A model generated the notes under the pieces. That model was given only the letters and a program-made list of their open reading frames with translations. It ran no database searches and was not told the origin of the DNA. Position numbers and translations under genes: made by a program. 64,000 nucleotides of DNA from Isoetes taiwanensis (taxonomy: Eukaryota; Streptophyta; Lycopodiopsida; Isoetales; Isoetaceae): the NCBI GenBank assembly GCA_021234155.1, contig JAJEKV010000297.1, forward strand, positions 186,001 to 250,000. The letters run 5' to 3'. This document shows, piece by piece, positions 55,940 to 64,000 of the stretch (positions are counted from its first letter, which is position 1; each line of letters begins with the position of its first letter).

Positions 55940-56731
55940 ATGTTTGGCGGTGGTGAGGGAAGGAACAAGAGTCTGAAACCCGACTCATTTAGTGCGGCGA
56001 CAAACTACGGAAGTGCGGCAAAGATCGGCGGGACCAACATGATCGGCATCAGCAAGACCGGCGGGATCGGCGGGACCGGCAAGATCGGCCGGGACCGGCA
56101 TGATCAACATCGGCGGGACCGGCATGATCGGCAGGATCGGGATGATCACGGGAAGCCCGGGCCCGGTGGAACAGTACTAGGAAGATCATTTCCTACAAGA
56201 CGCTGTAAATCCACGCCCAAGAGATCCGGCCCGGCAAAGCCTCCTAAGCTTGTTCCTAGTTAGAGACAAGCTGAGAGAGATGCAGCCAAGGAGACAGATA
56301 AGCATGGGAATAAGCGGAAGCCGAAGGAAGGGGAGTCTAGTATTAGATATGGTGGCCCTGAGAAGATAAAGGGTGCTCCTCCTGGCACTCAGGCTTTAAG
56401 GGAGATTAGGTATTGGCAGGCACGCAACCAGCCTCTAATTCCCAAGCTTGCCTTCGCTAGCATGGTCAGGTACGAGATGCAGGCCATCATTGAGAGGAGG
56501 AAGAAATCAAGAAAGAAGAGGAGGGAGAGAGCACCAGACTATGTCCCGATGGTGGAGGAGGAGGTGAATAGAATCCAAGCAGAGGCCTTGGATATACTGC
56601 AAGAGGCAGCAGAGGCTCATCTAATTAGCCTCTTTGAGGACAGTATCCGATGTTGTGTGCACAGAGGACGTGTTACTGTGCAGGACAGGGACTATGCCTT
56701 AGCTAGATACTTCTGTGGATGCCTCCCTTAG
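55940..56731 (+). pseudogene. divergent histone H3 / CENH3-like gene, interrupted by TAG
   Basis: The frame opens MFGGGEGRNKSLKPDSFSAA, passes a Gly-rich minisatellite and a basic tail (TRRCKSTPKRSGPAKPPK), hits TAG at 56261-56263 and continues in frame. It reads GAPPGTQALREIRYWQARNQ (alphaN), PLIPKLAFASMVRYEM (alpha1), a long insert with ERRKKSRKKRRERAPDY, then VNRIQAEALDILQEAAEAHL and ISLFEDSIRCCVHRGRVTV (alpha2, loop 2), QDRDYALARYFCGCLP (alpha3). PGTxALREIR, LQEAAEA, LFED and the RVT...D..LAR endings are H3 hallmarks. LIP after the first helix and NRxxAEALxxLQEAAE are CENH3-like. Canonical H3 has about 20 residues from LVREIA to SAV where this has about 43. A 59-bp intron (56205-56263) could remove the TAG but would shift frame. 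Its chromatin role is inferred from fold only. Confidence 0.65.
56022..56160 (+). repeat. minisatellite, units like AAGATCGGCGGGACCGGC
   Basis: Variable 12-18-bp units combining (A/T)GATCGGC and GGGACCGGC, coding mostly Gly/Ile/Thr/Arg in the N-terminal part of the H3-like ORF. High GC, contrasting with its surroundings. Confidence 0.75.
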
Positions 56732-56884
56732 AAGCCTTTTGTAACCCTTTTTTGGTTGTTAATATATGAGTGTTTTAATATTTTTCTCTTTATGGTTACA
56801 TTTTAGTTCTCCTTCTAATAAATGTTGAGGTTCTGTAATTATTTGCTATTCTATTTATTGAGGCTGTGTATTCATTTACTAGTG

Positions 56885-57117
56885 TTGACCGTGGCCACGG
56901 TGCGAAAATGACTATTCCACATTCTGTGGGAAGGTCTATTTTGCACCGTCGTCACGGTGCGAAAGTAATAGTTCCAAAATTTCTGGAGGGCGCAATTTCG
57001 CACCGTGACTACAGTGCAAAATTGACTGTTCCACACGTTGTGTGGGGGGCACTTTCGCACCGTGGATACGTTCAGTCATTTTACTCAAACAACATGCTGG
57101 GGTGCCTATTTCGCACA
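56885..57117 (+). repeat. 57-bp palindrome array 3
   Basis: Five units with ACCG-equivalent positions 56888, 56945, 57002, 57059 and 57115 (57, 57, 57, 56 bp). Centres read GTGGCCAC, GTCGTCAC, GTGACTAC and GTGGATAC, more diverged than array 4. Spacers contain ATTCCACA..CTGTGGG-like words. It begins about 155 bp after the H3-like stop codon. Confidence 0.95.
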
Positions 57118-57780
57118 TGCAGAAGAGAATGCTTATCTGAATTTAGAATCTACATGTAAGGCAAATGGCCAAGAGCTTTCCAAATTGAAAATGTGCCATA
57201 GATAGATGGATCACATGTATCACTTATAGTTACATCTTTATAACTAGCGAATGTCTGAAATATTCTAGTAACAGAATTTAGAACTCATATAAGAGACATA
57301 GCATACATGAATGAAGCAGTTCATTCAGGGTTGGGCTCATCATGAGCAGGTGGTTGAGTGATGCTATTAAGCTCATAGGCGCCGCGCTCTGGAACTCAAT
57401 CAAGGTGGATAACAACACGATAGAACCCAGAGGAAGAACGAGTTCGACCCAGGGATACCCCTCTGCTTGCATCTAACAAGATCATTAAATGTCATCGTGC
57501 AAGTAATGGAGTCTATATCTTCGGGACGAGGAGGCAAGGTAGACCCCCTGGAATAAGAAGATGAAGATCGAGACATAGCAAATGGATGCCTTCTGCATTG
57601 AATGGAGCTGTACTTATATCGAACAATTATTGACATGCACTGTAGCAGTATTATTGGTTATATATACGAGCATAGTGTACAAAATACACATGTAAATATA
57701 ATGTACATATATAGTATATAGTATATATACCTAGTTTCTCTTTAAAGAGCCATCTATGCCTTCATTGTCTTTGCCTCTTT
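57118..57780. other. no confident gene; possible minus-strand frames
   Basis: Minus frames at 57278-57636 (SSYSRGSTLPPRPEDIDSIT ... RCKQRGIPGSNSFFLW) are short and overlap in two frames. There is no recognisable domain, and no start or splice site decides between them. Confidence 0.3.
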
Positions 57781-57905
57781 CCCCCTCTTGTCTGCTTCTT
57801 GTTTGCATGTTCCTTGCCTCCCTGTCCGCTTCTTGTTGCTCCTTGCCTCCCTGTCCGCTCCTTGTTTGCATGCTCCTTGTCTCCCTGTCTGCTCCTTGTT
57901 TTGCT
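57781..57905 (+). repeat. pyrimidine-rich tandem repeat, about 35-bp unit, 3 copies
   Basis: Units of CTCCTTGCCTCCCTGTCCGC followed by TTCTTGTTTGCATG or a shortened form. It lies immediately upstream of the ORF starting at 57957. Confidence 0.7.
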
Positions 57906-57956
57906 CCTTATTAAGTAGCTTTTTTGCTCCTTGCCTGCTCCACTAGTTTCTTGCAA

Positions 57957-58451
57957 ATGGTAACTTTGCAAGAACATCCTCGCTGGGCTGATCCGAAATA
58001 CCTGCAAGCATGCGGCAGAATAAATACGTGCACTTTTGATGAATTTGTTAGCAACTTTTGGGAGCATCGGTGGCGTCACGGTCCAACCACAGAGCTTGCA
58101 AGGCAGCTGATCAACTTCATTATCGATCGCTATACTCGTCATCTCCCTCCACTGCAAGAGATCAGTCTGAGTCATGCAAGGATCACTCTAAGTGCTTTGG
58201 GACTTCTTGAACCCCCCTCAGATTTGAAAGATAGGCTAGAACAGTTGAAGGACATGCTTTTCCATGGTTTCATGGCCTACTCTCTGGATCACTATGTACC
58301 TCTGGTCATTCCTACTTGTGAAAAGAATAGGATTTATATCTTCATTGAACTTTACAACTTCCATTACAAATCTTTTGTGGATATTGGTCAGCTCCTATTC
58401 CGATCCCTTGACTTCAACATCTTGTGGCTACTGTCTTGTGGCCCCGTATAG
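57957..58451 (+). CDS. hypothetical protein, 164 aa
   Basis: ATG at 57957: MVTLQEHPRWADPKYLQACG, RINTCTFDEFVSNFWEHRWR, LARQLINFIIDRYTRHLPPL, DLKDRLEQLKDMLFHGFMAY, then DHYVPLVIPTCEKNRIYIFI and LLFRSLDFNILWLLSCGPV. Largely helical, ending hydrophobic. Family not recognised. It is followed 300 bp later by array 4, the same order (ORF then array) as for the other three arrays. Confidence 0.4.
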   Translation: MVTLQEHPRWADPKYLQACGRINTCTFDEFVSNFWEHRWRHGPTTELARQLINFIIDRYTRHLPPLQEISLSHARITLSALGLLEPPSDLKDRLEQLKDMLFHGFMAYSLDHYVPLVIPTCEKNRIYIFIELYNFHYKSFVDIGQLLFRSLDFNILWLLSCGPV

Positions 58452-58750
58452 GGATACAATTCCTTGGGATACACGTGAGCTATGGCTACATAGCACACAG
58501 CATATAATACGTACATATCACAGGTAAAGATACTCCATTGGAATTATGTGTATAAATTGGTATGAACCTACGATTTTCATAGAAATTAAGTATATAAGCA
58601 TGTGATTTCCGTGTAATTAAGTAACTTCTATATATTATCATGTATTATCTTAGCAATAATTTTCCTTTTAACTTTTCGTGTAAGTGAATGATTTCTTCTA
58701 TTATTTTCCATGTATTTTCCCATGTGATTGTTCTATTTCTGGTCATATTC
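58452..58750. other. AT-rich spacer, no gene
   Basis: Non-coding AT-rich DNA between the ORF at 57957 and array 4. Confidence 0.5.
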
Positions 58751-59050
58751 GGCACAGTAGCCACGATGCGAAATCGCCTCAGTTACAAATTATTGAAGGG
58801 CCTATTTCGCACCGTGGCTACAGTGCGAAATACGTGGATCCAGTTTAGTTACAGACCCATATTTCGCACCATAGCCACGGTGCGAAATCGCCTCAGTTAC
58901 AAATTATTGAAGGGCCTATTTTGCACTGTGGCTACGGTGCGAAATATGTGGATCCAGTTTAGTTACAGGCCCATATTTTGCACCGTGGCCACGGTGCGCA
59001 ATACATGCATCCAGTTTACTTACAATACAGCATTTCGCACAGTGACCACT
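58751..59050 (+). repeat. 57-bp palindrome array 4
   Basis: Six units starting at about 58748, 58805, 58862, 58919, 58976 and 59032. Centres alternate GTAGCCAC, GTGGCTAC, ATAGCCAC, GTGGCTAC, GTGGCCAC, GTGACCAC, and two spacer types (CGCCTCAGTTACAAATTATT... and ACGTGGATCCAGTTTAGTTA...) alternate with them. The higher-order unit is therefore 114 bp, two inverted 57-bp halves. This is the best-preserved array. The 132-residue frame over it is a 19-residue repeat by arithmetic. Confidence 0.95.
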
Positions 59051-59094
59051 ATCAAACTGATAAATAAACCACCTTTTTTACAGTAGAGATATCA

Positions 59095-59990
59095 TCAAGA
59101 GCTCTCAATACAGACATAACCTTTGCCTTGTCTACATCTCATTAATCTCCACTCCCTTGATCGCTCAACAGCTGCGGACTTATACCAAGCTTCCCTCTTT
59201 TTTTCCCACTGGGTTTTTTGTCTAAACAACTTAGCAAGTGTTGACTCACTCTGGTTCCGTGATTTCTTGACCCATTTGGACACAATCCTTCTGTAAAACC
59301 ATTGACGCATCTGCTGTAAGGAATTCCCAACTGAACCTCTGTGTTGAGTGAAACGGAAGAATGCATTCTTTGCTTGCTTATGGGACTTCTCCATTTCCTG
59401 TGTATTACAAATTTCTAGGCTTCCATATTCCCTGACAAACCACACGCCATGTGCAAACAGAATATGGACATAGTGAGCCAAATTGGCCTCATCCCATGCC
59501 GTCAGGAAAGACTTAGGAAGTTTGTGACGGCCTCCTGGAATTTGGCAACATCATTTTCTTGCATTACCTTTTTCTGCATTTCCTTCACCAGTACAGAGAA
59601 ATCCTGCCATGCCTTGATTTTCTTCAGGCATGATCTACCACGATCATTTCGATCATCCTCAGCTGCAATAAGATCCTTGTAAGCTTCCCAAACACCAGAT
59701 AAGTTCTCTTTTGCGGAAGGCAAAAACCTCTTAGCCTTTGAACCACCCATACTGGGTTTCAGGGGAATCTTGCCAGATACCTTTGGATCTTGAAGTATTT
59801 TGTAGTGCCCACCATGAAGTCCCACATTAGATAGCACCTTTTCAACTTCATGCATGGCAGCTTCCCTAGAGCTTTGGGGTGATTTATTCCAAGCAAACAC
59901 GATGTAAACCATCTTGTCTATGATTCTCAAGAAAGCATGAAGGGTGGATATGTGCACTCTTTTTAACGGAATTAGCAGAATTGGCATCAA
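59095..59990 (-). pseudogene. TE-type protein of unknown function, frameshifted
   Basis: Minus strand, first frame 59990-59502: LIPLKRVHISTLHAFLRIID, KMVYIVFAWNKSPQS, KIKAWQDFSVLVKEMQKKVM, QEAVTNFLSLS. A shift near 59,485-59,505 leads to LTAWDEANLAHYVHILFAHG, VWFVREYGSLEICNTQEMEK, SHKQAKNAFFRFTQHRG. The block YVHILFAHGVWFVREYGSL...EKSHKQAKNAFFRFTQHRG resembles, from memory, long uncharacterised TE-associated proteins (YIHLLV.H.P.FL..YGSL..F..Q..EK.N). It contains LHAFLRI upstream as in that family. No nuclease motif can be named. Confidence 0.45.
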
Positions 59991-62700
59991 GGTTGTGTCC
60001 TTCTCTTCTCTATTTGGTGGCTCATCCTAGATACAGTCTAATGTACTCTTGTCCAACGCAGCTGAATCTCTTCTCGCATAGAGACAGTAAAACCATCATT
60101 CATTTAAATTGGGATTATGTCTTAATTTTGGGACATTTTTCAGGTTGTAGTTTTTTACTGATGAATTCAAATTTACATTTCTTATTGTTTTTTTACAAAT
60201 ACGTAAGGGTAAAAGCATGTTAGGGTGTACCACTTTTGGAACCTGCAAAAGTACATACACTAGGTACTTCAGAACTGGGTACTTTCTCATTTTTCTTTTC
60301 ATTAAAACTAGTACAAAAGTCCAAAATAAAAGTCAAGGACGTGTTAATATTTAAAGGTAAGATAAATATAATGCTATCTAAGCCCAAAATATATATAAAA
60401 GTTCTAAAATGTACCTTTTATTGACATATTACACAGGTACCCAGTACCCAGTCCGCAAAAAATTCCACATGAGGCAGATTCTTTATTGAGAAAAAAGAAG
60501 AATAAGCATACCTATTCCTTTTTCATTTCAAAAGTAGACGAAATAATAACAAACAAATTACTTTCATAAAATTGAAGTCCCATACAAGAAAAAAAGTTCC
60601 ATTATATATTTCCGTAGAAATTACAATGTTTCTTCATCCACTATCCCAACAACTTCCACAATTTGTTTTTGAAATTGATGGGCTTGGGCTTTCTTATGTA
60701 GTCCAAAGTAGAACCCATCACAGCATGCATATAATAGCATCATGCGTCAAAGATACGAAAACCACAAAACAAATAGTATTTTCCATTACTGACGTGAAAT
60801 ATGAGATTCACAATTAAAAAATTTGTTTGGTAAGAGTTAAACTACAGAATATAGAAATCTCTAAGTTAGTGCCATAATTACAATTCTAGATGACATTCTG
60901 AACTAGAAGTAGCCATGGTTCCATATCAAACATGGTTTGATATTCTTAAAATTAGCCATGGCATATCAAACAGGTTTCGCATTCCTAAATAAAAGTTCTA
61001 AATATCTTGAAATAATCTCAAAGATAAAATGTGTATGTGTGCTTCCTCATATCTAATACACAAATATAATAATAAGATTCTAAATAGATAAAATATTATA
61101 TTCACTCAAGCTCATGGCGTAACATAAAAAAATGCTCAGTTTACCTTGAAAATGAGCACCTTGAAAATAAGCTTGAAAATAAGCTGAAAAGGCTCAAAAA
61201 TATATCCCAACAATTTATTTGGTTCACCTAAGAAAATACCCAAAAAGATTGATTTGACTCAAAAATAACTAAAAAGAAAAAGCTAATTGTTAGCATGAAA
61301 ATAAGCCAAAACAGGCTGGAAACACACGCTTGGCATGAATATGGTGGAAAGCAGAAAAGATTTAAATTGCTTACCAAAATCAAACTCTGGCTCCGGATTG
61401 CTTGGTGAGGCCCTATTAATAATTGTTAGTGTAAGATTTATGATTAGCAAGCTAAATAATTCGTCCAGATAAACAAAACTCACATATTTGGACTGGTCAA
61501 GTCGGTCAGGCGTTAATGGGGATTCAAATGTGGGCAAAATCAGAGGGCTGTCGGGAAGAACTAGATGCTTGGGTGATGCCGAAAGCAACATTCAGATGAT
61601 GGAGCAGAAAAAAGAAAAAATGGCAAGAATAATTGTATAGAATTGATAAATCCGTGATTTGGGAGTGATTAGCAGGGCGAGGGCCAACATTTGGAAGCCG
61701 GAATAGACAGGGGTTGACAGGAGGGGCTAGGCAGAGGTAAAGCTTGATGCTAGTGTAACTGTAGGTGTAAATCGTAAGATTGCAGAGTTCGCCCGAATAA
61801 TATTGTATAGACCAAGATAAATTTGTTCTTGGTTACAATTTCTAGATGACATCCTTTTTTGCAGGACATAAGGAGTGAGAATCAAAATATGGAACGGAAG
61901 CACAAATGTGTGAGAAATAAAAACAAATCAAACCTGGAAGCTCATATTCTTGCTATCAGATCTATTTTTGCCGGATCAGCTTGTGTTTTATTTTCGGAAA
62001 TGCTTTGGGTCTGTAGTATTCAGTGGCTGCATCAAAAACAAGAAGGTTAAAAGAAAGGAAAGTGCAGGAACTCAAATTTTAAGAAACACGTGCGTGAAAT
62101 TCAAATTTACAAAACACATTTTGTGCTTCTTTTGTGCTTCTTCTTCCAGCTTCTTGCTTGATCCATGGCTTCCCCTTTCATCCATTCATGATACAGATGT
62201 GATCTTTCGATTGTATTCGTAATTGCGTGAGCAGATATACCATAGTTGCTGATTCCAGAATATAATTTGCACATTTCGGTATAGAAATTCATTTTTTTTC
62301 TGTGTGGCGCTTTTGCTATTTCTCTGTTGGCTCTTTTGCTAGTTCAAGGCTTCATTCCCTCTATGTGCCTTACGAATCCAGCAATGCTGATCTCTATTCC
62401 AATTACAAGATGCCATACCCAGGGCTCTTCTTGAGAAAGAGATACATACAGCAAAAGAAAGAGAAACAGATACAACAAAAGAAATTGAGAGAAGCATAAC
62501 TTACCATTTTTCTGACATGCTTGTGTCGATGCCAGGGGAAAATGGAGAAGAAAAATTTTTCGTGAGCTGCTTTTTTTATAAAGGAGGTAAAGAAAAAAGG
62601 GAGAATAATTTTTTGAATGTGGGCGGCTATGGCAGACTGCTATAAGCATGGATAGAAAAAATAGCAGACAGAATGGCCGATTGAGCAGGCAGAGCGGTCG
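59991..62700. other. no recognised gene
   Basis: AT-rich DNA with short frames on both strands (for example 61283-61591 minus and 61859-62222 plus); none has motifs or splice support. Confidence 0.45.
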
Positions 62701-63000
62701 AATTTGGCAATGGCAGCTCCTCTTGATGGCGCCTATCTTTTTGCTCTAGGTGCCATCTATCTGCTTGGAGATGCAGCTATAGATGGCGGTGACTATGGCA
62801 TGCAGCTCTAATACTTCTTTCTTTTCTTCTCAGTCTCATCTGTTCACTTCTGTTTCTTGCTTGCAGATGACGTTGGCTATGGCAGAAGATGGCAATGGCA
62901 AGATTGATGCAGTGGCACAAGACGACTATGGCAAGATGGCGATGGCAAGATTGATGTAGTGGCAAGATTGATGCCAGATTGATGGCAGATGGAGGCACGC
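62701..63000. repeat. degenerate GATGGCAATGGCAAGATT-type repeat
   Basis: Words ATGGC, GGCAAGATTGATG and GTGGCAAGA recur irregularly between 62880 and 62990 and more loosely from 62700. A minus frame across it is Ala/His-rich by composition. Low-complexity sequence, not claimed as coding. Confidence 0.5.
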
Positions 63001-63149
63001 GTTTATTCTTACCTTGCGTTTTTTTTTAAGCTTTCCTCCGAGTTTTTTTTTTAGAGCTTTCTTATGAGTTTTTCTCTTTATGTCCTATTTTTGCCTTACA
63101 ATTTCTTCCGTTCCATGACCTCCTTGTCAAGCATAAGAGGGAATTTAGG

Positions 63150-63210
63150 ACACGCTAAGCGTGATTTTCAGAAGAGTGAATATCTTAAATCACGCCAAGC
63201 GTGCATTGGT
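63150..63210. repeat. paired ACGCTAAGCGT words
   Basis: CACGCTAAGCGTGATTTT (63152-63169) and ATCACGCCAAGCGTGCATT (63189-63207) are short palindromes in opposite orientation that match the core of the minisatellite at 63354. Confidence 0.55.
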
Positions 63211-63353
63211 CTATAGCAAAGTGGATCCTAAACCAAATATTAGCACCTAAGCAATAAAAAACCAATTCCCTAGTGCTAAAACTACTTGCCTGGAACTTAC
63301 AATGGTGTTGATATATAAGGTATATCCTCAACTTCACTTTTACAATATTATTG

Positions 63354-63525
63354 TGCTCGCTAATACATGCTAGGCGTGATTTGTTTTGTTCCATATTAGA
63401 TTTCCTCTAGAATATTATGCTTGCTAATACAGGCTTGGTGTGATTTTTTTTGTTTCATAACTAGGTTTCCTTTACAATACACGGCTTGGCGTCATTTGTT
63501 TTATTCCATAACTAGGTTTCAGTTG
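63354..63525 (+). repeat. minisatellite, about 63-bp unit, 2.7 copies
   Basis: Units start near 63354, 63418 and 63480. Each carries GCT(A/T)GG(C/T)GTGATTTG, TTGTTCCATA and TAGGTTTC-like words. AT-rich apart from the GGCGTG core. Confidence 0.7.
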
Positions 63526-64000
63526 TTGAAATAATTAGAGGAATGTGATGACGAGTTTGAACTTGAAGGGGTAACAACCACAACACAATCACCGAATCAA
63601 ATAATGCACAAGGGCAGGGAACTCTAAGAGTAGCTTGGAAAATAATTATAAAGGACTTGGCTAAGAGGTATAGTCATCTTTCCCTTACCTTGCTGTTAGC
63701 TGGAGAATCTCTAGTATGAATCTCATTTCTCTATTGGATAATATTAAGTTTCCTTGTCCACATGAAAAATGTGACATACTTGTTATATACTTGTTATTTT
63801 ATATCTTTCTTACTTTTCCATTACAAGATATGATGTTATTAATGCTAAGAAGTTTGCCTCTTTTATAATATCTCGTGTGCTTCTACCATCAAACTCAAGC
63901 TCAGAATCCATCATCTTATGATCCAAACAACTTTGCAATAGATGAGTTCGTTGTCCAATTTATAGCTATTGTGAATAATTTGGCTAGGGGGATGACAGTT
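63526..64000. other. no gene seen at the window end
   Basis: AT-rich, short frames only. A gene cut by the window edge cannot be excluded. Confidence 0.4.

Noticed and set aside
6541-57117. A functional centromere link between the kinesin-7 gene, the CENH3-like ORF and the 57-bp arrays
   Set aside because: The kinesin lies more than 40 kb away amid unrelated TEs. The arrays total under 1 kb and are not a megabase satellite. Co-occurrence alone is not evidence of a centromere.
52120-59050. CRISPR-like appearance (26-bp palindromic repeat, about 31-bp spacers)
   Set aside because: Spacers are themselves repeated between units, repeats are diverged and change orientation, and the context (introns, NAC gene, plant TEs) is eukaryotic nuclear DNA.

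Overview
The window looks like repeat-rich nuclear DNA of a land plant. A NAC transcription factor (a land-plant family) and a 20-exon kinesin-7-type gene, both with clean GT-AG introns, are the two convincing intact host genes. Most of the remainder is transposon debris: LINE, Copia, Penelope-like, an LTR with a tRNA-iMet-like primer site, MITEs and a large TIR DNA transposon. The low gene density, the Penelope-like reverse transcriptase and the TE-type proteins fit a fern, lycophyte or gymnosperm better than a compact angiosperm genome. That placement is inference; no database was searched.

Layout. 1-6.5 kb: intergenic, with four consecutive foldback hairpins (2.4-3.4 kb), a 185-bp direct repeat and a 21-bp minisatellite. 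6.5-11.7 kb: kinesin gene (about 1124 aa predicted), with a 53-codon internal tandem duplication. 12.8-13.2 kb: an unrecognised ORF broken by one TAG. 13,679-20,885: a 7.2-kb DNA transposon with 30-bp perfect terminal inverted repeats and a 4-bp GCAA target duplication. It carries a decayed plus-strand gene (coiled coil, RING-H2-like Cys/His cluster, acidic/basic region, FCP1/HAD-like domain) and a minus-strand TE-type pseudogene. 21.8-24.1 kb: an LTR, primer site and short possible gag remnant. 24.2-27.8 kb: MITEs with long TIRs nested in a duplicated non-coding unit. 28.2-28.6 kb: a frameshifted histone H3 pseudogene. 33.4-34.0 kb: Penelope-like reverse transcriptase interrupted by a 64-bp poly-T insertion with its own target duplication. 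34.7-35.9 kb: a second FCP1-like sequence, minus strand, damaged. 36.9-37.6 and 45.8-46.9 kb: LINE 3' ends. 40.7-42.8 kb: NAC gene (400 aa, 3 exons). 43.5 kb: a perfect 24-bp-stem hairpin. 44-49 kb: degenerate repeats of about 390 bp. 49.4-50.2 kb: Copia gag remnant between LTR-like direct repeats.

The most unusual stretch is 50.9-60 kb. Several intron-poor ORFs that I do not recognise alternate with four arrays of one imperfect palindrome (TTTCGCACC / GTRGCYAC / GGTGCGAAA) repeating at almost exactly 57 bp. Between the second and third arrays lies a sequence that reads as a very divergent histone H3, with CENH3-like features and about 21 extra, highly basic residues between helices alpha1 and alpha2; it has an in-frame TAG between its N-terminal tail and its histone fold. 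Whether this block is an ancient viral or large-TE insertion, or a host locus with a private satellite, cannot be settled from the sequence alone.

Many broken reading frames here carry single in-frame stops, mostly TAG. That pattern would fit CAG-to-TAG decay at methylated CHG sites in silenced repeats.
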